64,000 bases of DNA from Poa pratensis (lineage: Eukaryota > Streptophyta > Magnoliopsida > Poales > Poaceae): NCBI GenBank assembly GCA_947311845.1, contig CAMZMU010000048.1, positions 20,829,497-20,893,496 of the forward strand. Reading direction: 5' to 3'. The position numbers and the translations under genes are program-made. Positions 1 through 10,019 of this stretch are shown one piece after another. Within the stretch, counting starts at the first letter, position 1. The number at the start of each line of letters is the position of its first letter. Below the pieces are notes generated by a model. That model worked only from the letters and a program-made list of their open reading frames with translations. It was not told the origin of the DNA and made no database searches.

Positions 1-10
1 AGAATAAATG

Positions 11-900
11 TTTTTTTTTTTAAACAAGGCAAAAGACTTGCCATTTTCATTGATTAAGAAGAACAAAGATGGCCGGTTAATTAACGGAAAACCGGCCTAA
101 AACCGATACAAATGCACAAACGTCGTCATGGAACACGGCCATATTGGACATCACCACCGGCCGACTTGGCCACCCACACGAAGCACACACGCGTCGACGA
201 GAAAAGCCACCATCGGGTTGCCAACCAACGTCATCGTCATCACTCGTCCTCGAGCAAGCGACTCCGACTCCGTCTTCGGGTTGGGTTCCAGTCCACTATC
301 ATCAGGGAACAAAACGAGTAAACGACCAGCATGGCAGCATCCATATGTGCAGAAATTAAAAACATGTCGTTTGCATGGCGCTGCATACTGCTAGTGTCCG
401 GCAAATATAAAGCAAGATGTTCGAAACTAAAACGACAAGAATCAGTTTTGCACAAAGCACCCAGCTGGGGCTGTCAAAATAGAAACCATCACGACTTACA
501 TGATCACAAGAGACCAGAGTTCAGTAACAAATCTCCACCTCTCTAACAGACCACGCATCCAATTCCTCGGGAGCGAAAGCTTTCCATCAAACTTGCCTTC
601 TTCTTCGATTACCATCATCTCGCTGGGTGTCAGCATCATCAGAATGTGGTATCTAGCAGCACCGGTACATCGCCGCTCGCCCATGGTCTATGATACGCAA
701 TCCTTTGCAGTTCGTTTACCTCCAGATATCAGCGCCTACCGATCTTGCTCCTCGTGTGAACCTGCTTCAGATTCCGTGTCAGGACAAAAAGCGCCATCAA
801 CGTTGATCTTCAGCTCCCCGAGTTCGGCCTTTTCCATCTCCATCTGGACTCCGATCTTTCTTTTTTCCTTAAAAAAGCACAATATTCCTTAGTATGTCTC
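11..900 (-). mobile_element. 3' end of a degenerate LINE (minus strand)
   Basis: The minus strand ends in an A-run (T11-T21 on the plus strand), as expected for a non-LTR 3' tail. About 800 bp upstream on that strand (775-813) a short peptide reads KINVDGAF, which resembles the first strand of RNase H-type domains found in plant LINE ORF2 proteins. No continuous frame survives between them. The left flank needed to confirm a target duplication lies outside or at the edge of the window. It could instead be the 3' end of a transcribed gene; confidence is limited. Confidence 0.35.
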
Positions 901-1113
901 ATAATTAAGTATCTGTAACTATCCCTTGGCCTACGAAGAATTGTTGCGTGAGATTGCTCTCAGTTTTCAGTTTGGACAAGACTTAAGAGAGAGATTCAGA
1001 CGCAAGAGGAGAGCAGGTAGAGAAAGATACTTTTTCTGTCATTCATTTCATAACCATCATGCGCGCGTTATTGATAATTTTTTTAAAACTACAGATTCCG
1101 CCAAACTTACAAA

Positions 1114-1325
1114 AATATTCGAACTAAACACTCTCGTGAGCATCTTGGCCGATTCTACACATTGAGGTTATACAATTTGGGTAAACCGCTGTATCTGGCC
1201 CCCAAAATCCAGTCTTCTCAATATTCGAACTAAACACTCTCGTTAGCATCTTGGCCGATTCTACACATTGAGGTTATACAATTTGGATAAACCGCTGTAT
1301 CTGGGCCCCAAAATCCAGTCCTCTC
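1114..1325. repeat. 106-bp tandem duplication (2 copies)
   Basis: Copies at 1114-1219 and 1220-1325 both begin AATATTCGAACTAAACACTC and run through the CCAAAATCCAGTC segment. They differ at only a few bases (for example CTCGTGAG against CTCGTTAG). No coding potential is seen. It lies just outside the left end of the Helitron at 1445. Confidence 0.85.
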
Positions 1326-2488
1326 CTAAAAAGCAATCGCTCACTTTGCAAGAATTGAACAAGTCAGGGCTGATCTCAGTTCAGCAAAACAGCCAACAAG
1401 TAATAAACGTGTCAAACAGCAATTCAAACGAGAACTAACATAAACTAGCAAATTGCCCGTGCGTTGCTACGGGGAATTTTTTTTTTTAAGAATTGTCAAA
1501 TATGGTTGGAACAATGTACTGCATGAAGGTGCAGGTGTGACAGATTCCGATCGTCAGACGTCGGCGTGCTGGTCTTCAGTTTTCACGGTAATCTTTGGCA
1601 CGTCGCAGCCTCGCACAGGGTATCATTTATCTTGCCCGGCGACACCAATGCGAAACAAGCAAACATCTTACAACAACAATTGTGACACATTTCAGGCCAT
1701 TTAGCACATGCCATGCCACCCTGCCTAGTTTACTTCTCGCCGCACCAAACCCCCAGGATATTTCATTTGATAATTAATTCCTAACAACATTTTAGAAGTG
1801 TGAAAAAATTACCTATTCCCAAAAGTGAAATAGATGTAATTGTTCATGCACTCCGCTTAGAAATATTGCGCTTAACATGGCACAGAAGCGTGCAGAGAAG
1901 TTGACACTCGACCACACAATCTTGCCTGATCTAAGAGAGACCTGCTAAAAAAATCCTTTAAGACCTTCTACAAAATGTGACTAAGGCCGAGGAAGTATTA
2001 TTCGTGGAGTCACCGCCTACAACATCAATGTTGGTGCTCAAAACCCTAACCTAATATGTTTATACCATGAGAGAGACGTAAGGGTTCAAGTGGAGAAGAA
2101 ACTCTCACCCCCAAACACACATCGTGGGCAGGAGGGACTCTCTGGTCCATCTCTCTTCTATCTATTTTGCCGCACAAAGCCACCATGACTCCCTCTCCAT
2201 TCGTTCTGGTTAATTTCATTCGTTGGTGGCGAATCCAAAGTTCACTGTTTTTTTTTTTTTTGCTCAAATCCAATGTTGCAGAATGTTCAATGAATTGCAC
2301 AATTGATCGAGCAATTCGAGAAAAAAAAACTATACACCAACATTAGTGCCCCGGTCTTATCTCGGGTCGTCCCTTATGGCTTTAAGATTTTACCACCAGT
2401 TCTGCTCATTGTAAAAAATCACAACACCGATCAGCCAAAAACACTACCATAAGAAAACTTTGCGCATATAAGCTCATTCTTTCTCGAT

Positions 2489-2493
2489 ATACT
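2489..2493. repeat. Target site duplication ATACT (left copy)
   Basis: ATACT directly precedes the TGTCG start of the left LTR and is repeated at 12497-12501 directly after the right LTR. Five bases is the normal duplication length for Ty3/gypsy integrases. Confidence 0.9.
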
Positions 2494-3423
2494 TGTCGTG
2501 TCTCGTTGCACGGACACCGGGAGTATAGGATACCCCCTTTTAGGTTCGGCACGGGGCGCGAAGGAGGCTGAGAATCGTCTTCTTGGGCGGAGTCTAGATC
2601 AAGCTCTCCTCTCCACGATCAAAGCATGCAACCAAAGGGACACAAGGAGCTACCCAGGTTCAGGCCGCCCGGAGGCTAAAAGCCCTACTCTTGCATGTCT
2701 GGATTGATGAGTTCTTCATAGTGTGGCTTACAATGGGACCTCCCGGGCAGGGTACCCGGAAGGGTTTTGGCCCGAGGTAGAAGAAGGACAGATCCTGACC
2801 CGGAGGAGATCACCTTCCTCTCTACCTTCGCAGCCCTAGACTAGTCTTGCTCTGGTTCTAGCTTGTCTTCGTCCTTGGTCCGACCTTGCTCCTCCGTGCC
2901 TTGGTCCTCCTTTTATAGGCTAAGGGGTTGCCACATGGTCACGTGAGGGGCGTGAGGGTCCTTCGGGGTGAAGGACCCTCCTCATCTAGTTTTGGGGGAG
3001 ACGTGGCCTCTCCTTAGCCTAGCGTCTCCCTTGGGTTAGGTGGGAGCGTCCGCCTTGGGGGTGGACAGGAGCTGACACCACCACGGGGCGTGCTTCCCAC
3101 CCGCGCTGCCTTCGCCTTGCTTCCCAAGTCTTCCGTGGTGAGGTGGAGTGCTTATCCACAGGTACGTGGGAGGTACCCGGGAGGGAGCCTGGCCTCCTGC
3201 CGGGAACTCGGGCTCTCGGGTCCTTCCTGGCCTTCTTGCTTGATTCGGGGACCCGGAAGGTCCCCAGGACCGGAGCCCTTAGTCGATGCAGGCCTTGCGT
3301 GTCTTGACGGTGAACCCGCCAGCTTGACTTGAGTCTTGGTCTTGTCCATCTTCAACTTGGGCCCACATGGGGTGGACCCACTTTGGCAGTACTAGGGGAA
3401 CCCCATGTTCCACTGTTGTGACA
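2494..3423 (-). repeat. LTR of the Ty3/gypsy element (3' LTR relative to its genes), 930 bp
   Basis: Starts TGTCGTGTCTCG and ends GTTGTGACA. It is the downstream LTR because the genes lie on the minus strand. A purine-rich stretch suitable as a polypurine tract (GCCCGGGGGCTAC on the minus strand) directly precedes it at about 3424-3437. It is nine bases longer than its partner. Confidence 0.93.
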
Positions 3424-3718
3424 GTAGCCCCCGGGCATGGTCCCGGTGGCTCTTACTTCAGCTACCGGGGCCATGGCCTAAAGATAGGTCAAAGTGGGTC
3501 CCGGGTACCTGGTCTTCTCAGCTCCGTTGGGGACCCGCCGAGGCGAGGTAGAGACGAGCCCCCGGGTCCTGTTGACTGAATCACGGCGAACGTTGCGATT
3601 CATCCGGACCCCTTGCTTATCCTGGAATCCAACGGGCGAAACGCGCAGAGATCGGCACGCCCCCTCGATCCCCACGTCCGTCGGAGTAATGGGGCCGCGA
3701 CGTGACGTGTGGGATGCC

Positions 3719-3725
3719 TTATAAG
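3719..3725 (+). promoter_or_regulatory. TATA-like box of the antisense gene in the Ty3/gypsy element
   Basis: TTATAAG lies about 120 bp upstream of the antisense ORF's ATG at 3844, on the same strand as that ORF. The spacing would give a 5' leader of about 90 bases. Inferred from position and motif only. Confidence 0.4.
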
Positions 3726-3843
3726 CCACGACTGGCTTCCACTGTAGCCGTTACCTCTCCAGATTTGCCGAAATCCCCAAATCGCCGCCTCCACCTTCGT
3801 CTTCCAGACTCTGCTCCGCCGCCTCCCCTTGTCCCGCAGAACG

Positions 3844-4324
3844 ATGTCCGGCGAAGCAGAGAGGGCCTTGTCCGATGTGTCGACGGCAGAGTCCGTCTTT
3901 CGAGGAGCGGCGGAGGCACCCAGCGAAGCTGGAGCCCGAGCCACTAGGAAGGACGAGGTTGATCCTCGCCCTCGAGTCTCCTTGGTTTTCCCTGCAGTGG
4001 GGAACATCGCCGGTTCTGCCGCCATGGAGGCATCGGTAGCGCTGGCGATCCGGAAGGACACCATCAAGATGGAGCTATGGAAGGAGGCCGCAGGCAATCA
4101 GAGATTGATCCGCCTCCTCTGCGATCTGGACGATGTCTTCAAGGTAAGGCCGCCTTGATTCTGGCAATACGACCCTTGGGAAGATCTGTGCCTTGACTCG
4201 ATTTCTTCCCTTCGTACAGGATGAGGAAGACATCATGGATAAGTTCGTGGACCATGTGCACCTCCTCTGCAGCCAGCATGTGCCGGGGTTTGCCCGGAAG
4301 TTCCCCGGCCCATGGGACCCCTGA
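3844..4324 (+). CDS. Antisense spliced ORF (134 aa) in the 3' region of the Tat element
   Basis: Two exons, 3844-4143 and 4220-4324, are joined across a 76-bp GT-AG intron (AAG|GTAAGG...GTACAG|GAT) in phase 0, giving a 134-residue protein. It runs opposite to gag-pol, between integrase and the 3' LTR. Antisense ORFs in this position are known in Tat-lineage elements; their function is unresolved. Seen here: an acidic, low-complexity N-terminal half, then a helical basic/acidic segment around MEASVALAIRKDTIKMEL, and a short exon 2 ending KFPGPWDP. Without the splice the frame stops 15 bases past the donor. There is a TATA-like box at 3719 and an AATAAA at about 4385. I recognise no domain. The intact frame in an element with broken gag-pol is notable. 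Confidence 0.6.
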
Positions 4325-5346
4325 AGATCCTGCGCGAATGCCCTCCTTCATCCCAGGCGTCCCCGGGAGAGTGCACCCGGCAGGCAATAAAACAGAAAGA
4401 CAGAGCTGCACAGCCAGGAGCCCTGAGCTGGCCTTAGTAGCATAGGCTAGATATGTATCCAGGAAAAGCTTCGACTGAATGTAATCCAGAATTGTAAACT
4501 CAGAATGTAAGTTCAGATGAATGCAATCCTAGGGCTCAACTCCCGGGGTCATTTCCCAAACCTCCTTTGCACTAACGCGCCGTCAAGTTTTCTGAGGAGA
4601 TCTCTTAGGTGACAAGTGCTCTGACCGCCCGCACCAGTAGCAGCACCCCTAAGAGCACTATGCCTTCCGGGAGTCCACTCCACAGCCACGGGTACTAGGC
4701 CAGAAGGGAAATCTGACCGTTCGCCGGGGAGGACGCATTACCCCCGCAAAGGTTCTCATCAACTGTCAAGCATGCGCAGGTTGGTGGTATATTGACTCCG
4801 AGCGAGATATTATGCCTAGAATGCCAGATGCACATGCAAAGACTTAGCTGGTTTTTGCCGTGTCCTTGATCTACTCTGTCCTTCCCGGGTATCCAGCTCC
4901 TGAGCCGCTCTTCAGCATCCATCCTGTCCCGGGAGAGGCGCTACACACAACACACTTTCAGTAGGAAAAGAATGGACCCTCCCTTACATGTCGTGAAAGT
5001 GTTTCATCCGGAGCAACCCGCAAGCAAAGTTGAATGTGCATTTCTGTGTTTAGGTTCTTTAAAACACAGCACTGCCCGTTCCACTTCTTACCGCGGCAGT
5101 ACGGCACGATCAGGTGGCAGCGCCTACTGATAGGCTGCTCGCGCTCGACCTGTCAGCCACCGGCACCATGTCAGCCCCCTGCTTGGGGGTTGTTACGGAT
5201 AACACACTTCACGACAACAAGAGAGGCTCACGGAATTGAAAAACTTATCTTTTATTCCTTGGCGACGATTCTTACACCCTTATACAGAACACTAGCCCCT
5301 TGGGCGTGCTTAGTTGACTCGAACTATCTGCGATTCATGTTCGTAT
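4325..5346. other. Non-coding 3' internal region of the Ty3/gypsy element
   Basis: Between the antisense ORF and the end of the integrase frame I see no gene on either strand. The region is typical of the long 3' spacer of Tat-lineage elements. An AATAAA at about 4385 could serve the antisense transcript. Confidence 0.5.
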
Positions 5347-5940
5347 TCAGGGGTAGAATTTCCGGAGATTCTCGATGTTCCAGGCGTTGCCCTCCGGCCT
5401 GCCTTTCTCGTCCTCCAGATAAACAGCTCCGGGTCTCAGGGTATGCGTCACCCGATAAGGTCCTTCCCACTTGGAGGACAGCTTGTTCATGTTATCAAGC
5501 TTCTGCTTCTTGCGGAGAACCAGGTCTCCGGGTTCCAGTACCCGTGAACGGATATGGCGATCATGATAGCGGCGGAGCCCTTGCTGGTATCGAGCAGATC
5601 GTAAGGAAGCTCGGCACCGCACCTCTTCCAGGAAGTTGATGTCATCAATCCTCCTCTCAGCTTGTGCGTCTTCATCATAGGCAAGTACCCGGGGGGATCC
5701 ATGCCTGAGCTCTGTTGGCAAGACGGCTTCTGCTCCATAGACAAGGAAGAATGGTGTTTCTTGAGTGGCTCTGCTTGGTGTGGTTCTGAGGGACCACAAG
5801 ACACTTGGTAGATGCTCAATCCAGTTCTTGCCCTTGTCTTCTAACTTGTCAAAGGCTTGGTCTTCAAACCCTTTAGGACCTCCGCATTGGCTCGCTCCAC
5901 TTGCCCATTGCACCTTGGGTAGGACACCGAGGCAAAGCAC
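5347..5940 (-). CDS. Integrase C-terminal part (frameshifted segment)
   Basis: This segment supplies the integrase C-terminal half of the Ty3/gypsy polyprotein. It contains the WIEHLPSVLWSLRTTP and YGAEAVLP motifs that follow the catalytic core in plant gypsy integrases, then the GPYRVT segment of the C-terminal domain, and ends in NLRKFYP. It overlaps the upstream core segment in another frame. The join near 5860 needs one base restored (AAGCC where AAGGCC is expected). The stop is the natural end of pol. The product would insert cDNA into the nuclear genome. Confidence 0.8.
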   Translation of the reverse strand: MLCLGVLPKVQWASGASQCGGPKGFEDQAFDKLEDKGKNWIEHLPSVLWSLRTTPSRATQETPFFLVYGAEAVLPTELRHGSPRVLAYDEDAQAERRIDDINFLEEVRCRASLRSARYQQGLRRYHDRHIRSRVLEPGDLVLRKKQKLDNMNKLSSKWEGPYRVTHTLRPGAVYLEDEKGRPEGNAWNIENLRKFYP

Positions 5941-6176
5941 ACCTTGATTCCCAGCTCTTCACAGAAGTTGAGGAAGGATCGGCTTGTGAACTGAGAGCCA
6001 TTGTCCGTTATGATTCTGTTGGGTACTCCGAAGCGGTACACGATCCCTTCAATGAACTTGATGGCTGCTTGAGCTGTCTGTCTTGGTACTGGCATCACTT
6101 CCACCCACTTTGTGAACTTGTCGATGGCCACGAAAAGGTATTCATGGCCCCCGACAGACTTCGGTATCTTTCCCAC
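5841..6176 (-). CDS. Integrase catalytic core (frameshifted segment)
   Basis: The DDE integrase core is recognisable. The first Asp lies in LDIVGKIPKS (just upstream of the ATG-based segment), the second in TDNGSQF, and the Glu in NGQVERAN. KFTKWVEVMP and FGVPNRIITDNG are standard plant gypsy signatures. The segment ends through a -1 frameshift into the C-terminal part. The upstream HHCC zinc region (CEACQYYAKN) spans the join to the RT/RNase H segment around 6200-6340, where another single base is missing. Confidence 0.8.
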   Translation of the reverse strand: MGKIPKSVGGHEYLFVAIDKFTKWVEVMPVPRQTAQAAIKFIEGIVYRFGVPNRIITDNGSQFTSRSFLNFCEELGIKVCFASVSYPRCNGQVERANAEVLKGLKTKPLTS

Positions 6177-6286
6177 GATGTCCAGCCCCCAGACCGCGAA
6201 CGGCCAGGAGATTGGAATTGGCTGCAGAGCTTGCGCCGGCTGATGTATGTTCTTCGCATAGTATTGGCAGGCTTCACAGGTCTTGA

Positions 6287-8500
6287 CTAGCTGCTCCGCA
6301 TCACTGAGGACTGTTGGCCAGTAGAACCCGTGACGAAAACTTTACCCGCCAGTGATCTTGATGCCACATGACTTGAACATGTGCCTTCGTGGATGTCCCG
6401 TAGCAGTACTTGGCCTTGTTCTTGAGGGATGCAGCGGAGCTTGACTCCGTTGTCCCGTCGCCGGTAGAGCTCGCCGTCGATCATGACGTAGAGCTTGGCT
6501 TGACGAGCCACCCGCTCGGCGTCGTGATCGTCCTCCGGGAGGGCGTGCTCCATGATGTACTTGACGATGTCCCGGGCCCAGGGTGGGTGGGTTCCTTCCA
6601 CCGGTAGCACCATCCGACGGAAAGAAAGCATAGCTTCCTCCGCTGGAGGGGCTGCCGGGTCTTGAGCTTCTGGGCTGGCTACCCGTGTTGTCGAGGTAGA
6701 AGGGTCGCCAGCCCCCGGCGCAGATCTTGTCGCGAGCCTCTCGGGCGGGATCGAAGGTCGCCTGAGGACCTCGATGTAGATCCCGGGAGGCACTGGTTCT
6801 TGCTTGGACGCCACCTGCGATAGCTCATCCGCGGCCGTGTTTTCTCCCCGTGGGACGTACACAGCCCGGAAGTTGTCGAAGCGCCGCTGCAGCTTCCAGA
6901 CCTCTTCAACGTATGGTGCCATCTGAGGGCACGCGTACTCCTTGTTCACTTGTTTGATGACTAGCTGAGAGTCACCCTTGACGACGATCTTGTTGATGCC
7001 GAGGCCGATGGCAGCACGAAGTCCTGCGAGCAGGCCCTCGTACTCCGCCGTGTTGTTGGAGATGTTCCCTTGGTAGTGCATCTGGACGACGTACTTCAGC
7101 CGGTCCCCGGTTGGTGAGGTTAGGACAACCCCAGCACCTCCTTTCCCCTTGGTGTAGGAGCCGTCGAAGTGCATGATCCAGGCGCTAGGATCTTCCTTCC
7201 CGGGGAGGCAGGTTTCCTCTTCCGGGTCGTCGAACGCCGTCTCGGTCCACTCGGCCGTGAAATCCGCCAGCGCCTGACTCTTGATGTTGTCCGTGTGCTC
7301 GAACTTGAGACCGAAACCTTGAAGCTCCATGGCCCACCATGATATGCGACCAGTGGCAAGTGGGTTCTCCAGGGGGCTTCTTAGGTTGTACTTGGACACC
7401 ACCGTGATGGGATGGCTTTGGAAGTACGGCCTCATCTTGCGGGAGGCAATGAGGATTGCCAGCAGCAGCTTCTGCATCATGGGGTACCGCTCCCGGGCGT
7501 CGCGCAGCACTGCGCTGACGAAGTAGACCGGGTGCTGCACCTTGCGGGTCGCCGAGTCCTGAGAGGGCTCGGCTTCCCCCTCGTCGACGTCTTGGGGTGG
7601 GGACGATGTAGCCCCCGGCGAAGTCTCGTCGGAGGGAGATTCTCCATTCCCGACGGGATCCGCGTCGCTTGGTGAAGTTGCAGTGACGCCAGGATCATGA
7701 GACCCCTGGTCACCCGGCAGCCTTTTCTTGCACGGTTGCCCCGGAAGAGAGTTCCCGGGTCGCTTGCCCTTGATCTTGCTTGACTTCTTCGGAGGAGCGT
7801 CACGCTCTACCACGAGCACAGCGCTGATCACCTGGTTGGTGGCAGCAATGTACAGTAGTAGGGGCTCCTTCTCTTCTGGTGCCACGAGGATTGGTGGCGA
7901 GGCGAGGTAGCGCTTGAGGGACTGCAGGGCTTCCTCGGCCTCGGAGGTCCACTCCACGGGGCCTGACTTCTTGAGCAGCCTGAAGAACGGTAAGGCCCGC
8001 TCCCCAAGCCTTGAGATGAAGCGCCCGAGTGCAGTGATGCACCCGTTGAGGCGCTGTACGTCCTTGACCCGCCGGGGCGCCTCCATGCGCTCGATTGCCT
8101 TGATTTTGTCCGGATTCGCCTCGATCCCTCGGTGAGAGACCAGGAAACCCAGCAGCTTGCCGGAGGGGACCCCGAACACGCACTTGTCGGGGTTGAGCTT
8201 GAAGTTGACCCGGCGGAGGTTCTCGAAGGTCTCGTGCAGGTCTTGGATGAGGGAGTCCTTGTACCGGGTCTTGACCACGATGTCGTCGATGTACGCTTCG
8301 ACGTTGCGGCCCAGCTGCGACCCAAGGCATGCTTGCATTGCGCGCTGGAAGGTAGCGCCGGCGTTTCGGAGGCCAAAAGGCATCCGGGTGTAGCAGTAGC
8401 AGCCCTTGGGAGTGATGAAGGCCGTCTTCTCTTGGTCCTCGAGTGACATCATGATCTGGTGGTACCCGGAAAAGGCATCCAGAAACACAGCAGCTCGCAC
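6287..8500 (-). CDS. Reverse transcriptase palm/thumb, RNase H and archaeal-type RNase H
   Basis: This 737-residue frame starts inside RT at LDAFSGYHQI. It carries the catalytic YIDDIVV motif, then the RT-RNase H connection and a Ty3-type RNase H (PVYFVSAVL, ALADFTAEW). A second RNase H follows at about 7180-6810 (FDGSYTKGKGGAGVVL, NNTAEYEGLLAGL, VKGDSQLVIKQV), the archaeal type typical of the Tat lineage. A lysine-rich then acidic low-complexity stretch of about 90 residues (about 7531-7801) interrupts the first RNase H. The frame runs into the start of the integrase zinc-binding region before a -1 shift near 6340. It is the longest intact pol segment. Confidence 0.88.
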   Translation of the reverse strand: MRAAVFLDAFSGYHQIMMSLEDQEKTAFITPKGCYCYTRMPFGLRNAGATFQRAMQACLGSQLGRNVEAYIDDIVVKTRYKDSLIQDLHETFENLRRVNFKLNPDKCVFGVPSGKLLGFLVSHRGIEANPDKIKAIERMEAPRRVKDVQRLNGCITALGRFISRLGERALPFFRLLKKSGPVEWTSEAEEALQSLKRYLASPPILVAPEEKEPLLLYIAATNQVISAVLVVERDAPPKKSSKIKGKRPGNSLPGQPCKKRLPGDQGSHDPGVTATSPSDADPVGNGESPSDETSPGATSSPPQDVDEGEAEPSQDSATRKVQHPVYFVSAVLRDARERYPMMQKLLLAILIASRKMRPYFQSHPITVVSKYNLRSPLENPLATGRISWWAMELQGFGLKFEHTDNIKSQALADFTAEWTETAFDDPEEETCLPGKEDPSAWIMHFDGSYTKGKGGAGVVLTSPTGDRLKYVVQMHYQGNISNNTAEYEGLLAGLRAAIGLGINKIVVKGDSQLVIKQVNKEYACPQMAPYVEEVWKLQRRFDNFRAVYVPRGENTAADELSQVASKQEPVPPGIYIEVLRRPSIPPERLATRSAPGAGDPSTSTTRVASPEAQDPAAPPAEEAMLSFRRMVLPVEGTHPPWARDIVKYIMEHALPEDDHDAERVARQAKLYVMIDGELYRRRDNGVKLRCIPQEQGQVLLRDIHEGTCSSHVASRSLAGKVFVTGSTGQQSSVMRSS

Positions 8501-8793
8501 CCGGCCGTGGAATCCACGATCATGTCGATCCGCGGCAGGGGGAAAGGGTCCTTGGGACAGGCCTTATTCAGGTCTGTGAAGTCGATGCAGAGTCTCCACT
8601 TGAAGGTCATGGGTTTCGGTACCACCACGGGGTTGGCCACCCAGCTTGGGTGGGGAACCGACCGGATGACACCAGCTTCTATCAACTTGTCCACCTCGGC
8701 GATGATGAATTCCAGCTTTTCCTTGCTTTGGTTCCGGAGAACCTGCTTCACGGGGCGAGCCCCCGGATTGACCGCCAATTTGTGCTCGATCAC
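8449..8793 (-). CDS. Reverse transcriptase fingers segment
   Basis: Encodes the N-terminal RT region: GVIRSVPHPSWVANPV, FKWRLCIDFTDLNKACPKD and FPLPRIDMIVD, all hallmark gypsy RT blocks. It runs in frame with the segment upstream (to 9153) except for an in-frame TAG at 8878-8880, where the family would be expected to have a sense codon (TDK then ESALVAFLREN). It joins the next RT segment by a -1 shift near 8478 (TTCTGG where TTCCTGG is expected). Confidence 0.82.
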   Translation of the reverse strand: MIEHKLAVNPGARPVKQVLRNQSKEKLEFIIAEVDKLIEAGVIRSVPHPSWVANPVVVPKPMTFKWRLCIDFTDLNKACPKDPFPLPRIDMIVDSTAGCELLCFWMPFPGTTRS

Positions 8794-8877
8794 CTCCCTT
8801 GGTACGCCGGGTAAACCTGATGCCTCCCACGCGAAGACGTCAGAGTTTTCCCGAAGGAAGGCGACGAGCGCGCTTTC

Positions 8878-9153
8878 CTATTTGTCGGTGAGGCGGGCGC
8901 CGATGGTGATGGAGCGAACTCCGTCGCTGGTTAGCGCCACCTTCTTGGTCAGCTGCGGATCGCCATGGAATGGCGCCTTCTTGGGTGGAGTAGATGTGGA
9001 GCCCCCGGGGTGCCCTTCGCCCCCGGGGAGAGCCCCATCATCATCCTCCTGTACACCTTGAGGGATGTCCGCCGTGGTTGCCACCGTCTGGTTCAGCTGG
9101 TGAACGCAGTAGATAGCATCGTCGATGTCGGCCTGACCTTGATCACGCCCCAC
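8878..9153 (-). CDS. Protease-RT linker segment of pol
   Basis: A short pol segment between protease and RT (IDDAIYCVHQLNQTVATTAD), ending at the in-frame TAG 8878-8880. Reading past it continues as ESALVAFLRENSDVFAW, the conserved segment before RT in this group. The join to the protease frame needs one G restored (GTCAGGCCGACATC, expected GTCAGGGCC). Confidence 0.6.
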   Translation of the reverse strand: MGRDQGQADIDDAIYCVHQLNQTVATTADIPQGVQEDDDGALPGGEGHPGGSTSTPPKKAPFHGDPQLTKKVALTSDGVRSITIGARLTDK

Positions 9154-10019
9154 GGCGCCGGAATCTTCAGCATGTTGTAGGCGAAGTGGGAGACGGCCAT
9201 GAACTTGGCCAGAGCAGGTCTGCCAAGTATGCCGTTGTACGGTAGCGGAGTGTCGGCGATGTCGAAGACGATTTCCTCGGTGCGGAAGTTCTTGGAGTCG
9301 CCGAAGGTGACCGGAAGGGTGATCTTCCCGAGGGGTCGAGTAACACTTCCGTTCACGCCTTGGAACACCCCAGTGTCTTGTAGGCGAGACAGGGGGATTT
9401 GAAGGACAGCCAGGACCTTCGCCGTCAGCAGGTTGAGGCTGGAGCCTCCGTCGACCAGCATCTTGGTGACCTTGTAGTTGTGGATGACGGGCGACACGAT
9501 CAGCGGCAGGGTCCCGACCCCGGCAGTGTTTGCAGGGTGGTCTTCTGGGTCGAAGGTGATGACTTGGCTAGACCAGTCCAGGGGCTTGGACGGAGCAGAA
9601 GCAACCGCGTTCAGCTCCCGGACAAGTCTCTTGCAGGCGCCGTTGGAGGGAGGCAGAGAAGACCCTCCGTGGATGCACCCGACAACTCCCGTGACTTCTT
9701 GATACTTGCCGCCGTTGCCTCCTTGGGGAGCCGGAGCTTCCCCGTTGCCGACGTGGGCGGCCTCCGGAGTGTTGTACCCGCGACCACCTTGACCGCCGCG
9801 TCCTCCTCCGCGGCCCCCGCGGCCACCGCCTCGGTACCATCCACGGCCGCCTCCGCCTTGGCGACCCGTGGGACAGTCACGAGCGATGTGCCCGGCAGTG
9901 CCGCAGTTGTAGCAACCGTCTTGACTGACCCCATCAGCTCGGCGTTGCTCCGGACGGCGAGGTTCTTGAGCATGCGGCAGTCCTTGAGCAAGTGGTTGCC
10001 TTCTGGATGGATGTGGCAC
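9093..10019 (-). CDS. Gag zinc knuckle and aspartic protease
   Basis: The frame contains a CCHC zinc knuckle (CYNCGTAGHIARDC), a glycine/arginine-rich stretch of RG repeats, then the retroviral-type aspartic protease: LVDGGSSLNLL as the active-site block (DGG rather than DTG/DSG) and the flap-distal NGILGRPALAKF. It overlaps the 3' end of the gag frame with a net -1 relation near 9950. A programmed -1 shift here is conceivable, but four further -1 joins downstream make a lost base more likely. Confidence 0.82.
   Translation of the reverse strand: MPHPSRRQPLAQGLPHAQEPRRPEQRRADGVSQDGCYNCGTAGHIARDCPTGRQGGGGRGWYRGGGRGGRGGGRGGQGGRGYNTPEAAHVGNGEAPAPQGGNGGKYQEVTGVVGCIHGGSSLPPSNGACKRLVRELNAVASAPSKPLDWSSQVITFDPEDHPANTAGVGTLPLIVSPVIHNYKVTKMLVDGGSSLNLLTAKVLAVLQIPLSRLQDTGVFQGVNGSVTRPLGKITLPVTFGDSKNFRTEEIVFDIADTPLPYNGILGRPALAKFMAVSHFAYNMLKIPAPWGVIKVRPTSTMLSTAFTS

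Noticed and set aside
9611..10019. Programmed -1 gag-pol frameshift
   Set aside because: The gag-protease overlap is -1, but the same shift recurs at four more pol sites and in the unrelated LINE, so a single programmed site does not explain it.
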